A program made the translations under genes and the position numbers. A stretch of DNA of 64,000 bases from AP-15 sp963846635. GTDB taxonomy: Bacteria; Pseudomonadota; Alphaproteobacteria; ATCC43930; CGMCC-115725. The stretch lies in NCBI GenBank assembly GCA_963846635.1, contig CAWJXM010000003.1:1-64000 (forward strand). Reading direction: 5' to 3'. Below, in pieces: positions 36,239 to 45,825 of this stretch (positions are counted from its first letter, which is position 1; every line of letters begins with the position of its first letter). The notes below the pieces were generated by a model. The model made no database searches. It saw only the letters and a program-made list of their open reading frames with translations, and had not been told where the DNA came from.

Positions 36239-37549
36239 ATGGAAGCAGCAATTGAACGGCAAACTATGAAAAAAATCTATTTAAGGTTGTTGCCGTTCTG
36301 CTTTCTTCTCTATTTCATTTGTTATCTGGACCGAGTTAATGTTGGGTTCGCGGCGCTGACTATGAACAAAGATATCGGACTCAGCTCCTATGTCTTTGGG
36401 CTGGGCGCGGGCGCCTTCTTTTGGGGCTATTTTCTATTGGAGGTACCGAGCAATCTGATCCTCGAGACGGTCGGCGCGCGGCGCTGGATCGGAAGGATCA
36501 TGATCAGCTGGGGCTTGGTCTCGGGTGCTTTTATATTCGCCCAGGGGCCGATCAGCTTTATTATCCTGCGGTTCTGCCTGGGTCTCGCCGAGGCCGGGTT
36601 CTTCCCCGGCATAATCCTCTATTTCACCTATTGGTTTCCACCGCATCACCGCGCACGGATCGTTGCCGGGTTTATGGCCGCCGTCCCGATATCGATCGGG
36701 CTTGGCGCACCGGTTTCGACCGCCTTCCTCGAACTTAATGGGCTATTAGGCCTTGCCGGCTGGCGATGGATGTTCCTTGGTGAGGCAGTACCGGCAGTCA
36801 TCTTTGGAGTAGTCTGTTTTTTCTGCCTGACCGATCGGCCGATCGACGCGAAGTGGCTAACCATCCAAGAGAAGGAATGGCTAGGCGCCGAAATGCACCG
36901 GGAAAATCAGATCGTTGCACAGCATCGGACCTTCTCGGTGCTGCAGACGCTGGTCAACTGGCGTGTCCTCGCCCTCGCCGCGATCCATTTTGGCCAGGCG
37001 GGGGTAAGCGTGGGATTGGCTGTGTTTGTCGCCCAGATCATCAAGGGGCTCGGCCTTACCAACATGCAAACCGGCTTTGCCACGGTCATCCCTTATGCGG
37101 CAGGGACCATCGGCATGCTCCTGTGGGGCCACTACTCCGATAAGAAGAATGAGCGGCGTTGGAACCTGACCGCCTCCTGCGCGGTGATGGGGCTGGGTTG
37201 CATCACTGCCGCACTGTTGACCGGCAGTTATTGGTCGCTGCTTGGTCTATCGCTGATCACGATCGGGCTTTATGCATCGAACGCGCATCTATTCCCGCTA
37301 CCCGCGGTTTTCCTCACCGGTCCCGCATTGGCGAGCGGTATCGCCTGGGTCAATTCCGTCGGCATTCTTGGCGGCAGCGTGTCGCCCCCGATCATGGGAT
37401 ATCTCCGCGACCTGACTGGAAACTTTGCTGGAGGTCTCTACGCGCTTGCCGGGTTTGCGGCGTTGGCGGCAATTGTTGCAGCAGTAGGTGTCCGCGAAAC
37501 ACCAGCGAAGTCCAGGACGTCGGAGCCTCTAGTAGCAGCGACGGGATAG
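36239..37549 (+). CDS. MFS transporter, anion:cation symporter (ACS) family
   Basis: 436 residues with 12 predicted helices. The start FLLYFICYLDRVNVGFAAL carries the D-R-x-N signature of the ACS family (phthalate, tartrate, galactonate carriers). Further conserved parts are GLAEAGFFPGIILYFTYWFP and a central loop of about 60 residues before the second helix bundle. It is an inner-membrane, proton-coupled importer of an organic anion. A gluconolactonase-type gene upstream suggests a sugar acid or aromatic acid, which is inference. Confidence 0.88.
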   Translation: MEAAIERQTMKKIYLRLLPFCFLLYFICYLDRVNVGFAALTMNKDIGLSSYVFGLGAGAFFWGYFLLEVPSNLILETVGARRWIGRIMISWGLVSGAFIFAQGPISFIILRFCLGLAEAGFFPGIILYFTYWFPPHHRARIVAGFMAAVPISIGLGAPVSTAFLELNGLLGLAGWRWMFLGEAVPAVIFGVVCFFCLTDRPIDAKWLTIQEKEWLGAEMHRENQIVAQHRTFSVLQTLVNWRVLALAAIHFGQAGVSVGLAVFVAQIIKGLGLTNMQTGFATVIPYAAGTIGMLLWGHYSDKKNERRWNLTASCAVMGLGCITAALLTGSYWSLLGLSLITIGLYASNAHLFPLPAVFLTGPALASGIAWVNSVGILGGSVSPPIMGYLRDLTGNFAGGLYALAGFAALAAIVAAVGVRETPAKSRTSEPLVAATG

Positions 37550-37607
37550 GCTGCCCTCGAGGGTCGGCGGTGAGAGGGAAGCGTTCGCCCCGGCGACCAA
37601 CCGTGGC

Positions 37608-37744
37608 ATGATCACGATTTCGATCATGTTGGCAAACGTCATGACAGGCATTGACAACACGATCCTCAATGTCGCCCTGCCATACATCCAGAGGAGTCTG
37701 TCGGTGTCGCCGGATCAGATCGCCTGAGCGTTGACCTCCTATAA
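37608..37744 (+). pseudogene. N-terminal fossil of a DHA2-family exporter
   Basis: The frame ITISIMLANVMTGIDNTILN, VALPYIQRSLSVSPDQIA, stop, ALTSYK is near-identical to the N-terminus of the intact exporter at 54544-56094 (ITLSIMLANIMQGLDNTILN). TGG has become TGA. The preceding bases also match (REAFAPATNRG). Only helix 1 and part of helix 2 remain. Confidence 0.75.
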
Positions 37745-37852
37745 AGTGCCCAGAGGGGAGCTTGTCGCCGTGCTCGCTGTGGTCAACAGCCTGCTAGGCC
37801 TCAGGTCGACCCGCAACCCGAATGTTGCCCGGCGCCACAACCAGAAACTTAC

Positions 37853-37978
37853 CACTGGCCCAGAACGTGTACCACTAAAAATCCCATAAGAGACAGATGT
37901 TTAGGCCTTTGAGCCATCGAGGCTCGAAGCCTGCGTCCTGTGGCGGCGGAGTGGCCTGAATTTGGACCGCCCTCTACA
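37853..37978 (-). repeat. Truncated copy of the 195-bp MITE
   Basis: About 126 bp matching the right part of the element at 54254-54448, with one complete end (GGCCTGAATTTGGACCGCCC, then TCTACA, ending 37978). The other end is lost. As with the intact copy, it lies downstream of a DHA2-exporter gene, in the same relative orientation. Confidence 0.65.
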
Positions 37979-37992
37979 TTAGGCCGTCGGTG

Positions 37993-39123
37993 CTATTTGC
38001 CGCCGCGGTCAAACGGGCTCATCGGCGGCAGATCATTCATGATCGCGCATAACTTGGAGTCGGTTTCCGGCTCCAGGCTGCTATGCCCGGCCATGGTAAT
38101 AAAGTAATTTACCTCGTTGTTGCCAATGGCGCGCAAAGCCCGCACGAGGGCTTCCGCCTGGTATAGATGACACACCCTGTCGTAACGTCCGTGCACGATA
38201 TGCACCGGGATCTCTTTCAGCTTATCAACATGGTCGAGAATGTAGTTGTTGTCGCGATTCGGCTCGCCGCCGGCACCAAGAAACCCGCCATTGATCATGT
38301 AGTGAATTAAGATCCTGCCAGCCATCAAAGCATATTTCTGATTTGGCTGGCTTTGGCTGCTTTCATCCCGCTTCAAGCGGCTGGCGCTGCTTTCCCACGC
38401 CACACAGGCCGACGCGGCCTTCAAGACGCGCTCGCGCTCGGCTTCATTCTGCGGCTGCACCGCAAAAATCTTCGCCAGCCCTCTGACCACATCGCCTCGG
38501 TCTTCGGGCGGGATTTCCGTGACGAAATGCTCCCACGCTGCCGGGAAATCCAGATAGGTGCCGGGCGCCCGTATCCCGAGCGGGGCCAGCGCGAAATCGG
38601 CGGCGTTGCCCTGAAAGAAATAATCGATGTCCGCTCGCCGGCACAGAAAAACACCGCGCAGGATCAGGGTCTGCACAGTTTCAGGATGGGCGATGGCGTA
38701 AGCCAAAGCGAGCGTGCTTCCCCAGCTGCCGCCAAAGACGTGCATCTTGCCGTGGATATCGAGCTCACGGCGCAGCAGCAGCACGTCATCGATCAGATGC
38801 GCAGTCGTGTTGTCGGTGAGTGCCGCCGTGGCGTCGTCGTCGCTTGCGCTGGGTGTGCTTTTGCCACAGCCGCGCTGGTCGAAAAGAATGACCCGGTATC
38901 GCTCTGGGTTGAAAAAGTGGGCGAAAAACTGGTGGCTCCCCGCGCCCGGCCCGCCGTGCACGAACATGACCGGCTCGCCGTCTGCAGAACCGTATTCTTC
39001 CCAATAAATCCGATGAAGCGGGTCCTCTTGGACAGTCAGATGCCCCGATTTAATGCAAGGTGAGTTCAGATACCCGATTTTGCCTGGTTCACTTGATCCA
39101 GAAGTTGGATTGGGTGCGTCCAC
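37993..39123 (-). CDS. Alpha/beta hydrolase, proline iminopeptidase-like (S33)
   Basis: 376 residues. Motifs of prolyl aminopeptidase: HGGPGAGSHQFF (oxyanion), LFDQRGCGKSTPSA and GGSWGSTLALAYA with nucleophile Ser; the Asp is in VHGRYDRVC and the His in AGHSSLEPE. It is longer than usual (about 315-330) because of a 20-30-residue N-terminal extension from a GTG start without ribosome site. Cytoplasmic; it releases N-terminal proline from peptides if the annotation holds. Confidence 0.82.
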   Translation of the reverse strand: MDAPNPTSGSSEPGKIGYLNSPCIKSGHLTVQEDPLHRIYWEEYGSADGEPVMFVHGGPGAGSHQFFAHFFNPERYRVILFDQRGCGKSTPSASDDDATAALTDNTTAHLIDDVLLLRRELDIHGKMHVFGGSWGSTLALAYAIAHPETVQTLILRGVFLCRRADIDYFFQGNAADFALAPLGIRAPGTYLDFPAAWEHFVTEIPPEDRGDVVRGLAKIFAVQPQNEAERERVLKAASACVAWESSASRLKRDESSQSQPNQKYALMAGRILIHYMINGGFLGAGGEPNRDNNYILDHVDKLKEIPVHIVHGRYDRVCHLYQAEALVRALRAIGNNEVNYFITMAGHSSLEPETDSKLCAIMNDLPPMSPFDRGGK

Positions 39124-39269
39124 GGGGATAATTCTACTCAGAAGTTGTGGATATCGCTCAGTCCATTATCTTACGACAAACTCGCCGTCGAGGTCGTTTC
39201 TACGCGCGCGTGTCGCACACGACGATCGGCATGACGCGCGTGCTGGATGGCATCGCGGCCAACGGTTTC

Positions 39270-39441
39270 GGTGACGCGGTCAGCCCTGAGGGAAGCGCAA
39301 CCTTAAGCCCCTACCAGACCGAGCAATCAACCGGTTCGGCGACTACGTGCTTGATATGTCGATGCCGCCCGCGCCGCTGCCATTCACGCTGCCGCAGCGC
39401 CGACAGGCGAGGCGTCAGACAACTCAAGCCGTCCATGTGTG
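39270..39441 (+). pseudogene. Possible Tn3-family transposase 3' end
   Basis: Two frames give ATLSPYQTE and, after one missing base, INRFGDYVLDMSMPPAPLPF. Together they resemble the C-terminus of some Tn3-family TnpA proteins (LSPY-x-TEHI-x-RFGDYVLDM). Only about 55 residues remain, so confidence is modest. Confidence 0.4.
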
Positions 39442-39586
39442 AGGATTTGGTACGAATCCTTGCCATTATCCGATTGGCGACAAAGCCGTCTAAAAAACGT
39501 AGGACACAGCGCGGCTACGGAATTTGTTGACGATCATTCCGCCACATTTCAGAGTGCGACCATTCCACTCGGCCCCAGGAACTTAA

Positions 39587-40210
39587 GTGAGCAGCAGAGA
39601 CAGAGATTTTCGTCCGACCCGTCGCCGCAGCTTCGATGATGAAAACTTCGAAGCACCCCGGCGTAGTTTCGGATCCACACCACAATTTGGCGCCCAGAGG
39701 TTTGAAGCCCCCTCCGGTCCCCCGGTCAAAGCCGTAGTTAAATGGTACAATCCCGAGAAGGGATTCGGATTCGTGCAGCTCGCCGACGGGTCCAGCGACG
39801 CCTTCCTGCATGTGAGTGTGGTCGAGCGCAGCGGCCACAATAGTGTGCCGCCGGGCGCGACACTCGAGGTCCGCGTCGGTCTCGGTCCCAAAGGGCCACA
39901 GGTAACCGAAATCCTGAGCGTCGACAGCAGCACCGCACAGCAAGAGCCGCTCAGACGTGCGCGACCGGAGCGACCTGTGTATCCGCCGACCGACCAAGCC
40001 GCCGTCGAGGAGTCCGGCACGGTCAAGTGGTACAACGCGATGAAGGGGTTTGGCTTTATCGCCTCAGATCGGGGCGGCAAGGATATCTTTGTGCATGCTT
40101 CGGCGCTGGAGCGCGCGGGGATCACGGGCCTGACGGAGGGCCAGCGAGTCGCCGTCGACGTAATCGACGGCAGGAAGGGTCCAGAGGCGGCCGGTTTACG
40201 TCTGATCTAA
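39587..40210 (+). CDS. Double cold-shock-domain protein
   Basis: 207 residues from GTG 39587 with AGGAA seven bases upstream. A 45-residue basic, aromatic N-terminal tail precedes two cold-shock domains: VVKWYNPEKGFGFVQLADG (about 49-110) and TVKWYNAMKGFGFIASD with DIFVHASALERAG (about 142-207). RNP1 (KGFGF) and RNP2 (DIFVHAS) are intact in domain 2; in domain 1 RNP2 is DAFLHVS. This two-CSD layout is typical of alphaproteobacteria. It binds single-stranded RNA/DNA as a chaperone. Single gene. Confidence 0.92.
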   Translation: MSSRDRDFRPTRRRSFDDENFEAPRRSFGSTPQFGAQRFEAPSGPPVKAVVKWYNPEKGFGFVQLADGSSDAFLHVSVVERSGHNSVPPGATLEVRVGLGPKGPQVTEILSVDSSTAQQEPLRRARPERPVYPPTDQAAVEESGTVKWYNAMKGFGFIASDRGGKDIFVHASALERAGITGLTEGQRVAVDVIDGRKGPEAAGLRLI

Positions 40211-40446
40211 AGCGGTAGAATTCTCTTTCCCGAAGCCCCACCAGCGCAGGTTCTCGTAATACGCCCCTAACATCCCTAAATCCTGTCTAAGGGCGAAACG
40301 CTTCCGCCTGATTACGAGAAGGCCTCACTGTCGCGGTAGGGAGGCGAGCGCTCCGACGCAGGGCTGACGGAAGTATCGGCTATTGCCGCTCGGGCGGTTC
40401 CCGTCAGCGAAGGCCAGTGCGACAGAATTTCCAGTGAGGCGTCAAC

Positions 40447-40677
40447 ATGTCCGGTACACAGCGATTGCCAGGCGGTGCGCGGCGCAAGGCGAGTCAACGG
40501 CACTCTCGGCCCGCGGCACCTTTGCAACCCTTGATTAGCCGCCTTTGGCATCCTGGGGACCGCGTGCGCTGGCGGGACCGCATCGGTGTTTTCCGCCGCG
40601 ATGTTGGTGACAGTGAACACGCCGAAATCGTGATCGCAGATCGAACCTACCGAGTGCGTGTCGGGGACCTTGCCTGA
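40447..40677 (+). CDS. Small basic hypothetical protein
   Basis: 76 residues; GTGAGG precedes the ATG. A disordered Arg/Pro N-terminus is followed by a compact C-terminal module (HPGDRVRWRDRIGVFRRDVG, then AEIVIADRTYRVRVGDLA) that looks like a small SH3/Tudor-like beta-barrel. No membrane segment. Function unknown; it follows the cold-shock gene by 240 bases, with an ATTACGAGA/TCTCGTAAT-type inverted repeat between them. Confidence 0.5.
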   Translation: MSGTQRLPGGARRKASQRHSRPAAPLQPLISRLWHPGDRVRWRDRIGVFRRDVGDSEHAEIVIADRTYRVRVGDLA

Positions 40678-40917
40678 GGGTTTGGAAGATTATCTAGCGT
40701 ACGCCATCCCCAGCTCCATGGGTGTTCGTCGGCGTGTCCCGTCTGTCCGTCAAACGACCGAAGAGCGGTCACCGTCGAAATGTCCGGCAATCCGGGACTG
40801 AGGACGCCAAACCGGACTGGATGATTGACGGACGCGAAGGCGGACCCGCACCCGCCCCATGGCCGCGGAGCCTGGGAGGCTGCGCCACTTACTGCTCAAA
40901 AATCGCCGCCACTTAAT

Positions 40918-42632
40918 GGCTCTTGGCCAATTTTGATGATCGGGGTCGGGCATAACCACATAAGGTGAATGAACCTTCTTTCGCACCTTTTGCCGGACAA
41001 GACCCACGTTCGGCTCGCAACCTGGAGTCTCGCACCTGTTCACTCTGCGATCACCGTCACCCTTCAGGCGCGTCGGATTACGGCACGTTGCCCACTCTGT
41101 GGCAGGTGGTCCAAGCGCATCCACAGCCGCTATGAGCGCACGCTCGCCGATCTGCCCTGGGGCATGCACGCCGTCACCGTCCGGCTGCGGGTACGCCGGC
41201 TGTTCTGCCGGAACGCCCGCTGCGCGCGCCGCATTTTCGCCGAGCGCCTGCCCGACCTCGCCCTGCCCTGGGCGCGCCGGACGCGGCGCCTGGATGCCCG
41301 GCTGACCGCCTTGGGCCTGGCGCTCGGCGGCAGTGCCGGCGTGCGCCTTGGCGCCAAGCTCGGATTGGCCGCCAGCCGCAACACGCTGCTGCGCCGGGTT
41401 CGGCAAGCCCCGGTGCCGCCAGCCGGGACCCCGTCTGCTCTCGGAGTGGACGACTGGGCGCTGCGCAAGCGCGCCACCTACGGCACTGTGCTGGTGGATT
41501 TAGAGCGCCGCTGTCCGGTGGCGCTGCTGCCCGATCGCGAGGCGGGCACGTTGGCGGCGTGGCTGCGCGCGCATCCGGGTGTCGCGGTGATCGCACGCGA
41601 CCGCTCCGGCGCCTATGCCAAGGGCGCACGAACCGGCGCGCCTGAGGCGGTGCAGGTTGCCGACCGCTTCCACCTGCTGCAGAATCTGGCCGAGATGCTG
41701 GAAGTGGTGTTCACCATCCATGCCAAGCACCTTCGCACGGTCGAGCAGGCCCGCCGCGAGGCCATGGGCAGAAACGGCAATCTTCTTCTCCCACCCGCCG
41801 AGACACAGAAAAGAGCCAGGCTCCTGGCTGGCGCGCGCCACGAACGGCGCAAGGCTCAGCACGAGCACGTGTGGACACTCCATCGCCAGGGCTGGTCGGG
41901 GGAGCGGATCGGCCTTCGCCTCGGCATCAGCCAGCGCACTGTCTGCCGACATCTGCGCAGCGAAGCCTTTCCCGAGCGCAGGATGCGTCGTGATGCGGGC
42001 CACAGCCGGATTGATCCGTGGCCGTCCGTCGTGATGGAGCATTGGAATGAGGGTCGGCGTAACGGCCGCACGCTGCTGCGTGAATTGCAGCGGCTCGGCT
42101 ACCGGGGCTGTTATGGGACGCTGATGCACTATCTGCGACGCTTAAAGGTCCCGCAGGGGAGCACAGTGCCGGACAGATCCCGGCCGGTGCCAGTCGCGGT
42201 TGTGCCGCGCCAAGAGCTGACGCCACGCACCGCGGCCTGGACAGTGCTGCGCCGGGAGGAGAAGCGGAGCGCCCAGGACCGAGAAATGCTGGCCGAGCTG
42301 CGCCAGTGCAATCCCGAGCTGGATGAGGCGATCGCGCTCGCCGAAGAATTCGCCGCCCTGGTCCGAGGGCGCCAGCCGGAGCGCCTCGATCCCTGGCTGC
42401 AGCGGGCGCAGGATGGTACCATTGTCTCATTGCGGCGGTTCGCCAAGCGCTTGTCGGCCGATTACGAGGCGGTGCGTGCGGCGGTGAAGCTGGGCTGGAG
42501 CAATGGTCCGGTCGAGGGCCAGATCAACCGCCTCAAGATGCTAAAGCGCACCATGTACGGGCGCGCTGGCCTCGACCTGCTCGGCCGCCGCTTCCTGCTC
42601 GCGGCATGATCATCAAAATTTGGCCAAGAGCC
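40918..42632 (+). mobile_element. ISL3-family insertion sequence, intact
   Basis: 1715 bp with ends GGCTCTTGGCCAA (40918) and TTGGCCAAGAGCC (42632), and a perfect 8-bp target duplication CACTTAAT (40910-40917, 42633-42640). The element is complete with an open transposase, so it is probably recent and active. Confidence 0.92.
40969..42609 (+). CDS. ISL3-family transposase
   Basis: 546 residues. N-terminal zinc-binding segment (RCPLCGRWSKRIHSR, later CRNARCARR), HTH region, then the DDE core: LGVDDWALRKRATYG (D), VIARDRSGAY (D) and a helical insert before LGWSNGPVEGQINRLKMLKR (E), the hallmark ISL3 C-terminus. Complete frame. Confidence 0.92.
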   Translation: MNLLSHLLPDKTHVRLATWSLAPVHSAITVTLQARRITARCPLCGRWSKRIHSRYERTLADLPWGMHAVTVRLRVRRLFCRNARCARRIFAERLPDLALPWARRTRRLDARLTALGLALGGSAGVRLGAKLGLAASRNTLLRRVRQAPVPPAGTPSALGVDDWALRKRATYGTVLVDLERRCPVALLPDREAGTLAAWLRAHPGVAVIARDRSGAYAKGARTGAPEAVQVADRFHLLQNLAEMLEVVFTIHAKHLRTVEQARREAMGRNGNLLLPPAETQKRARLLAGARHERRKAQHEHVWTLHRQGWSGERIGLRLGISQRTVCRHLRSEAFPERRMRRDAGHSRIDPWPSVVMEHWNEGRRNGRTLLRELQRLGYRGCYGTLMHYLRRLKVPQGSTVPDRSRPVPVAVVPRQELTPRTAAWTVLRREEKRSAQDREMLAELRQCNPELDEAIALAEEFAALVRGRQPERLDPWLQRAQDGTIVSLRRFAKRLSADYEAVRAAVKLGWSNGPVEGQINRLKMLKRTMYGRAGLDLLGRRFLLAA

Positions 42633-43995
42633 CACTTAATCTTCAAAATGACAGGCTAGTCCCCTCCGTAGCCACAACGAGGGTACTACGCCTTATTCGA
42701 TTTCGCTGGCTAGGCCAAGAGGAGTCGCGTAAGCGGATGTGAGTGACAAGACACGACACGAATGATAACGCTATGCTGCGTTCGGACCAGCTGGGCCCTC
42801 GCGAGAGGCGTGCAGATCGTGCGACGAGGTGGGAATGCCTGGACCGACCATTCTTGAAGACATGGGTCATCAAGGCACTGCGTCACACACAGTCCACGAC
42901 AACGGCACCGAAACGTATTGGTTCAACGACGGCACTACCGCAACGTATGGTCTTAATGGACTGATCGAATCCACGGCAGTTGAGAAGATTGGTTTCGGTG
43001 GCGTCGTTGGTCCGGATCAGCAAGTCACCCGGGATGCTGATCGCAAGATCATCAACGTGCAGGATCTGTCAAAATCAGATTTCTCCTCCCCCACGAACAC
43101 GGATGGAATCCCTTCTGAGAACGGCCAAACACATCACAATGAAGGGATGAAGGGAAATAAAACCTCGAGCGGAAGCACGAGTGGCGGGGCAGGCGATAGT
43201 TCAGCAAGCTTGAGCGCCGGAGGTGGGCCAAACCCCGCGCCAACACCCGTATTAAAGCCGCTTCTGGCTCTGTTCATTAGCTTAATTATCGCTCTATCTA
43301 TAATAACCCTGACTACTTATCCACCCTCATCCGATTTGCGAGACCCAAACAGAGCTTTCCCGGTTATAACGTCACCGCCACCAGCAGTTGGGGTGTCGCC
43401 CCCTGCTGCTCAGCGTTTGCTTCCTCAGCAGTTTACGCCGTCTCCGACCGACAGCTTTTCGGACTGGATGACCTCGGAACGATATCAAGGGTATTTTGAC
43501 CAGGTGACCCGCTTGGGATGGTTCCCCTCTGTAGTCGAAGGCCGCAATAGCAATGGCATCCGCCAATTTCGAGCGAAATTCGTGCGCGTTCATCCTGGCG
43601 TATCGTATTGGAGTCACCACAATTCATCCCCTGAATTCGTCAGACAGCGGAACGCAGAGCTAGCAGCTCAAGGGTACGTGCTCGTTCAGTCGCAATCAGC
43701 GCAAGATGCGGCAGGGGTTTTTGTGCAAGCCGTTTGGCGCCGACCGCAGTCGTCTTTGCAACAGTTCACGCCGTCTCCGACCGACGGCTTTTCGGACTGG
43801 ATGACCTCGGAACGGTATCAAGGGTATTTTGACCAGGTGACCCGCTTGGGATGGTTCCCCTCTGTAGTCGAAGGCCGCGATAGCAATGGCATCCGCCAGT
43901 TTCGAGCGAAATTCGTGCGCGTTCATCCTGGTGTATCGTATTGGAGTCACCACAATTCATCCCCTGAATTCGTCAGACAGCGGAACGCAGAGCTA

Positions 43996-45231
43996 GTCGT
44001 GTCCGTCATTGATTCTGCGTCTATTTTCTGACTCGATGCCTCCGTCACCAACGACGGAGCGGGTTCATGGCCAGAAAAGAGATCGCGGTAAAGAAGTACA
44101 TCGTGACACTCAGCGATGAGGAACGAGAGCAGCTCACCACCCTTATCCACAGCGGGAAACATCCGGCACAAAAGCTGCTGAAGGCCCGCATCTTGCTAAA
44201 AGCTGACGCCTCGGAGGGTGGTGCGGGCTGGAGCGACAGCCAGATCGCGGCGGCGCTGGAGACCAGTGTCGATACGGTCGCCAGGACGCGCCAGCGGCTG
44301 GTCGAAGACGGGTTCGAGGCCGCCCTGCTTCGCAGGCATTCGCCGAATTCAGCGCGGCGGCGCATCTTTGACGGGGCGGCGGAGGCCAGGTTGATCGCGT
44401 TGGCTTGCTCCAAACCGCCGGCCGGCCGGGCCCGGTGGACCTTGCAACTGCTGGAGGAGGCGGTCGTCGAACTGAAGATCGTCGAACGCGCCAGCGATAA
44501 CACGATCGGCCGTACGCTGAAAAAAACACTCTCAAGCCGCATCTGAAACAACAATGGGTCATCCCACCGGACGCCAACGCCGCCTTCGTTGCCGCCATGG
44601 AAGACATATTGGACGTTTATCAAAGGCCGTGTGATCCAGAACGTCCCCTGGTCTGTCTCGACGAGACCTCAAAGCAACTCATTACCGACACGCGCGTGGC
44701 GATCGCGGCAAAACCAGGACACCCCGCCCGGTATGATTACGAGTACCGGCGCAATGGGACGGCCAATCTGTTCATGATATTCGCACCGCTGGAAGGCTGG
44801 CGGCATGTCAAGGTAACCGATCGCCACACAGCGCTCGATTATGCCCAGGTGCTCAAGGAATTATCCGATATGCACTTCCCCGGTGCGACGAAAATTGTGC
44901 TCGTCCAGGACAACCTGAACACGCACAAGCCGGCGTCGCTTTACCAAGCATTTCCCCCCGCCGAAGCCCGCCGCCTCGTTAAACGGTTCGAGTGGCACTA
45001 CACACCCAAACACGGGAGTTGGCTGGACATGGCGGAAGCCGAACTCGCTGTTCTCTCCTCCCAATGCCTCGACCGCCGCATCCCCGATCAGCAGGTGCTG
45101 AAGGAAGAGGTCCAGGCATGGGAAGCTGTCCGCAACGGCAAGCACGCCAAGGCCGACTGGCACTTCACCACCGCAAACGCGCGAGTGAAACTCAAAAGGT
45201 TGTACCCCGCACTATGAACGACTTGGGCGAC
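43996..45231 (+). mobile_element. IS630-family insertion sequence (copy 2)
   Basis: 1236 bp between TA dinucleotides (43994-43995, 45232-45233; the wider CTAG is also shared), ends GTCGTGTCCGTCATT and, inward, GTCGCCCAAGTCGTT. The uninterrupted sequence is preserved in repeat 1 of the host gene, so the borders are certain. Confidence 0.9.
44067..45217 (+). CDS. IS630-family transposase made by -1 frameshift
   Basis: ORF A (44067-44546) holds the HTH (DSQIAAALETSVDTVARTRQ). ORF B (running to 45217) holds PLVCLDETSKQL (D), IVLVQDNLNTHKP (D) and HGSWLDMAEAELAVLSSQ (E). The two meet at a seven-A run (44520-44526): normal reading stops shortly after, while -1 slippage gives KKNTLKPHLKQQWVIPPDAN and then the DDE domain. 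This is the expected programmed frameshift of the family, so the protein (about 383 residues) is probably intact. Confidence 0.85.
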
Positions 45232-45320
45232 TAGCAGCTCAAGGGTACGTGCTCGTTCAGTCGCAATCAGTGCAAGATGCGGCAGGGGTTTTTGTGCAAG
45301 CCGTTTGGCGCCGACCTTAG

Positions 45321-45758
45321 ATCGCGATAGAGGTAGACTGAACCAGCTCAGCGCGCCGACCCAAAATGGCAGGCTGGATTGACAGACGAGGCGCGAGGAA
45401 AACGCGGGGCGGGCCGACGAACTCGCGGCCGGCGGCGCCGACAATGGTGCGGCGACCCGGGCCGGAATGTGGCCGCCGTCGTCCAACTCGCCAACACACA
45501 CCGCCCGGACCACCACACTGATCGGAACGGACTCGAAACGGTCGAACCGTCCTTCCCGGCTTTATTCTTGATAACAGATTTGATCGAGAATAGGGGTGGG
45601 GCAGGGGTCCACCGAGCAGGCCCCACGAGGCCGAGAGTTAGACAGGCGGCCCATTTGCCTGCGACGTGGTGCGATTAACGGGATTACCCGTACCCGCCGG
45701 GCCGGCATCCGAAATCCTTCCCGCAAGCAGCTGTCGAGCGAAGTGATGCTCAGCGGGG
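45321..45758. other. Intergenic, nothing recognised
   Basis: About 440 bp between the split membrane gene and the PadR/DOPA-dioxygenase promoter. Two overlapping antisense frames show no domain. A short AT-rich segment lies at 45565-45590. Confidence 0.4.
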
Positions 45759-45810
45759 TTGACGTCGAGCTATTTCGATATATCTAAGTTTCGTTATATC
45801 GAAACTCTAT
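45759..45810 (+). promoter_or_regulatory. Promoter with candidate PadR operator
   Basis: TTGACG (45759-45764), 16-base spacer, TATCTA (45781-45786). ATTTCGATATAT overlaps the -10, and TTTCGTTATATCGAAAC follows at 45789-45805. Together they form repeated inverted TTTCG-ATAT-CGAAA half-sites, the style of PadR operators. The adjacent padR gene makes autoregulation likely. Confidence 0.55.
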
Positions 45811-45825
45811 CTGAGGCAAACTCTG

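Larger units (their letters stand above)
42835..45320 (+). pseudogene. Single-pass membrane protein with two 111-residue repeats, split by IS630
   Basis: ATG 42835 follows GAGGTGG. Residues 1-140 are polar and Ser/Gly-rich, a membrane span lies near 143-165 (LLALFISLIIALSIITLT), and two nearly identical repeats (43429-43761 and 43762 onward, 333 bp) each contain DWMTSERYQGYFDQVTRLGW, NGIRQFRAKFVRVHPGVSYW and AAQGYVLVQSQS. The repeats resemble bacterial tandem repeat domain 1 (PF17660-like). IS630 sits in repeat 2; the frame resumes at 45232 and ends RRP stop at 45320. AT-rich. Confidence 0.72.

Noticed and set aside
43429..43995. Long terminal-repeat or transposon pair
   Set aside because: The 333-bp direct repeat is in frame and encodes duplicated protein domains.
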